A stretch of 64,000 nucleotides of DNA from Liolophura sinensis (taxonomy: Eukaryota; Mollusca; Polyplacophora; Chitonida; Chitonidae), in NCBI RefSeq assembly GCF_032854445.1, contig NC_088300.1:32531608-32595607 (forward strand), read 5' to 3'. Position numbers and translations under genes: made by a program. The notes beneath the pieces are model-generated. The model did no database searches. It was given only the letters and a program-made list of their open reading frames with translations, and was not told where the DNA came from. Of this stretch, positions 60,696 to 64,000 are shown in pieces (positions within the stretch are counted from its first letter, which is position 1; each line of letters begins with the position of its first letter).

Positions 60696-62452
60696 TAGAA
60701 TGTCAGCAGCCTATTTCATTATCATGTTCACATTGAACAGATCAGAATGTCAGCAGCCTATTCCATTATCATGTTCACATTGAACAGATCAGAATGTCAG
60801 CAGCCTATCCCATTATCATGCTCAGATTGAACAGATCAGAATGTCAGCAGCCTATCCCATTATCGTGTTCACATTGAACAGATCAGAATGTCTGCAGCCT
60901 ATCCCATTGTCATGTTCACATTGAACAGATCAGAATGTCAGCAGTCTGTCCCATTACCATGCTCACATTGAACAGATCAGAATGTCAGCAGTCTGTCCCA
61001 TTATCATGTTCACATAGAACAGATCAGAATGTCAGCAGCCTATCCCATTATCATGCTCACATTGAACAGATCAGAATGTCTGCAGCCTATCCCATTATCA
61101 TGCTCACATTGAACAGATCAGAATGTCAGCAGCCTATCCCATTATTATGTTCACATTGAACAGATCAGAATGTCAGCAGTCTGTCCCATTATCATGTTCA
61201 CATTGAACAGATCGGAGTGTCAGCAGCCTATCCCATTATCATGCTCACATTGAACAGATCAGAATGTCAGCAGTCTGTCCCATTATCATGCTCACATTGA
61301 ACAGATCAGAATGTCTGCAGCCTATCCCATTATCATGTTCACATTAAACAGATCGGAATGTCTGCAGCCTATCCCATTATCATGCTCACATTGAACAGAT
61401 CAGAATGTCAGCAGCCTATCCCATTACCATGTTCACATTGAACAGATCGGAATGTCAGCAGCCTATCCCATTATCATGTTCACATTGAACAGATCGGAAT
61501 GTCTGCAGCCTATCCCATTATCATGTTCACATTGAACAGATGAGAATGTCAGCAGTCTGTCCCATTATCATGCTCACATTGAACAGATCAGAATGTCAGC
61601 AGTCTGTCCCATTGTCATGTTCACATTGAACAGATCAGAATGTCAGCAGCCTATCCCATTATCATGCTCACATTGAACAGATCAGGAATGTCAGCAGCCT
61701 ATCCCGTTATCATGTTCACATTGAACAGATCGGAATGTCAGCAGCCTATCTCATTATCATGTTCACATTGAACAGATCGGAATGTCAGCAGCCTATCCCA
61801 TTATCATCCTCACATTGAACAGGTCAGAATGTCAGCAGCCTGTCCCATTATCATGCTCACATTGAACAGATCGGAATGTCTGCAGCCTATCCCATTATCA
61901 TGCTCACATTGAACAGATGAGAATTTCAGCAGCCTATCCCATTATCATGCTCAAATTGAACAGATCAGAATGTCAGCAGCCTGTCCCATTATCATGCTCA
62001 CATTGAACAGATCAGAATGTCAGCAGCCTAACCCATTATCATGTTCACATTGAACAGATCGGAATGTCAGCAGCCTATCCCATTATCATGTTCACATTGA
62101 ACAGATCAGAATGTCAGCAGCCTGTCCCATTATCATGTTCGCATTGAACAGATCGGAGTGTCAGCAGCCTATCCCATTATCATGCTCACATTGAACAGAT
62201 CAGAATGTCAGCAGCCTATCCCATTATCATGCACAAATTGAACAGATCAGAATGTCAGCAGCCTATCCCATTATCACGTTCACATTGAACAGATCAGAAT
62301 GTCAGCAGCCTATCCCATTATCGTGCACAAATTGAACAGATCAGAATGTCAGCAGCCTATCCCATTATCATGTTCACATTGAACAGATCAGAATGTCAGC
62401 AGCCTATCCCGTTATCATGTTCACATTGAACAGATCAGGATGTCAGCCACCC
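60696..62452. repeat. 47-bp minisatellite, about 37 units
   Basis: The unit cattgaacagatcagaatgt, cagcagccta, tcccattatcatgttca repeats every 47 bp (cattgaacag at 60731 and 60778). Variable positions (gttca/gctca, cagca/ctgca, cctat/tctgt, atcag/atcgg) recombine among copies. It is contiguous, with no unique spacers. Confidence 0.96.
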
Positions 62453-64000
62453 ATGTTAAAGGATACATCAAAAGGTTCTAATAAAATGAGTATGGCTTTA
62501 AAGAAAATAAAGGAAGACATGCAAAAAAAAGAAAAAAAAAAACTCTACCCCCGATAAAAGTGTTTTGACAACTATCACCGTTGACATCTCGACGACAGGT
62601 TACTTAATTTTCGGACTGACCCCAGGAGCCTTAGGAAAACTGTAGTTTAAAACAGTTTTCATGCCTTGGGACTGTATCTGCTAGGCCATGACATATATTC
62701 CATATTCAGAAATAAAAAGCGTTTCATGTATCCTTTTAGAGACAGCTATTCCACCTGCTAATCCCCCAATAGGACTGCCATTAATTACCTCCCTTGAAGC
62801 CATGTTTAAAATGTTTGTATTTATGTACTGAGCTGAAGTTTTGCATTCCTGTGTCTCCTACTCTAAGCTCTTCAGTAGCCATGCTACCAAATGTAAGTTT
62901 TAGCAACAGTATGTTCTTCAAACATAGCTGGTGAATGCCTGAACCTCAGTCGTATGTGTATCTCTATCTGGCCACACCTGTGTCACAACTACCCGGTATG
63001 CTGAAAGTGAAAGGTACACTTAATGTGGTTGGTGTCACACTAACCTCTAGGTATATTTTGTTATCTTATCCCCATCCCAACGAAAATGTTTTGACTGTTT
63101 AGATCCATAGTCATAACTAGGTTGAAGACATGCTATGATACATATGAATTATGAGAACCTAAATTTATTTATGGTTGTTAAAGTAGGTAAATGTGCTGTG
63201 GGAATTTGAATTTTGCAATTTAGAATTCATACTGGCTAGTTTTTTTTCCCCACAAAGGACCTAAAAGCAACATAGATGTACTTGTCGCGATGCAAGTAAA
63301 ACCCTGCAGCTACTTCCGTCATGGTTGTGGTGAGCCTGTCCTCTCTACAAATTTGATTGGTTCACATGTTTAAAGTTCTGATCAAATTAACACATATACA
63401 TGTACGCTGGGGAGTGGATTATTTTACAGCCTGTTCTCTCTCTTTAGTTACATGCATAATTGTTGTGTGGCAAGTAATACTCCGTATGCCTGTATTCTCT
63501 CCCTCTCTCTCTCTCTTCTCCATACTGATGCTTTGGAACATACCTGAAATATTTTTCTCTTAAAATGTGAAAATTCCTCAATCTATTCACTGCCAAAATA
63601 AATGCATTTTTATGACCACATTACAGTAAAATTTTTTCTTAATTTTAGTCGGCCAAGTACAAAAAATTCAAGTGTTCGTACTAGATTATGTGACTCATTT
63701 TTTAAATGTGTTATCAGGCCCTGGTGAAACATGTATGTCAAAAAGAGTAGTTTAAAAGCTAGAGCTTGTGTTATTCTGCAAACTATTCCCTGGGGTTGTA
63801 TGGTTTAGGGTGATTGGGTTCTCCTACGTTTGACATAAGTTTGACCTGTAAATTACACGTCCCAGGTACGAAGATTCAGCAGTACACTAACAGGTACATG
63901 TAATGGAAATATTCAATCTTTTCATCAACCTCCTAAAGCACATGTTTTTTCAGTGGAATTTATATTAATACATATTTTGTGAAATCAGTGCTAAAGTGAT
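62453..64000. other. Right end of window, nothing recognised
   Basis: AT-rich, with a purine-rich aaaagaaaaaaaaaa run near 62525 and a CT-rich run near 63498-63520. No exon, SINE or tandem array was seen. Confidence 0.4.

Overview
The window looks like nuclear DNA of a lophotrochozoan animal, most likely a mollusc. The reasons are split genes with GT-AG introns, AT-rich non-coding DNA, many tandem repeats, and tRNA-derived SINEs whose 3' tails end in taagtgaaatattcttgag... or gttaagtacggcgttaaacc..., types I associate with mollusc genomes. There is no prokaryotic-style gene organisation. The species cannot be fixed from the sequence.

Three genes can be supported, all on the minus strand. (1) A beta-heavy (SPTBN5/karst-like) spectrin enters from the left. 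Only its first coding exon (1745-1855) is visible; the rest lies beyond position 1. A GC-rich candidate non-coding first exon with a strong splice donor sits at 32571, which would make the first intron about 30 kb. (2) TRMT5, the tRNA guanosine-37 N1-methyltransferase, is complete in four coding exons between 35720 and 39645 (540 codons), with two tiny upstream ORFs and a downstream AATAAA. (3) ESF1, a nucleolar pre-rRNA processing factor, is complete in 14 coding exons between 42031 and 57294 (809 codons). Every exon junction was read by eye and the phases agree throughout. TRMT5 and ESF1 are both RNA-biogenesis housekeeping genes, but nothing in the sequence shows that their proximity is functional.

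Region by region: 1-32.6 kb is the inferred spectrin intron 1. It carries SINEs, a decayed MULE-type DNA transposon with a fragment of transposase (8.46-9.2 kb), a tandem array at 13.1-14.35 kb, a MITE at 18.3 kb, a probable LINE 3' end at 24 kb and a 105-bp tandem repeat at 26.1 kb. 33-35.2 kb has a second, diverged repeat family and a 50-bp minisatellite. 35.5-39.7 kb is TRMT5. 42-57.3 kb is ESF1, whose introns hold four different minisatellites (26, 49, 64 and 32 bp), an inverted SINE pair and a MITE. 58.5-64 kb has a 23-bp array, a SINE next to a perfect palindrome, a dispersed repeat shared with 31.5 kb, and a 1.75-kb array of 47-bp units.

I found no convincing new multi-gene system. The observations most worth checking are the 32-bp minisatellite that appears to have amplified the splice acceptor of ESF1 exon 6, the 64-bp array that is open in all forward frames and has a nested duplication history, the paired Met-Asn-stop uORFs before TRMT5, and a recurrent truncation point in one SINE family.
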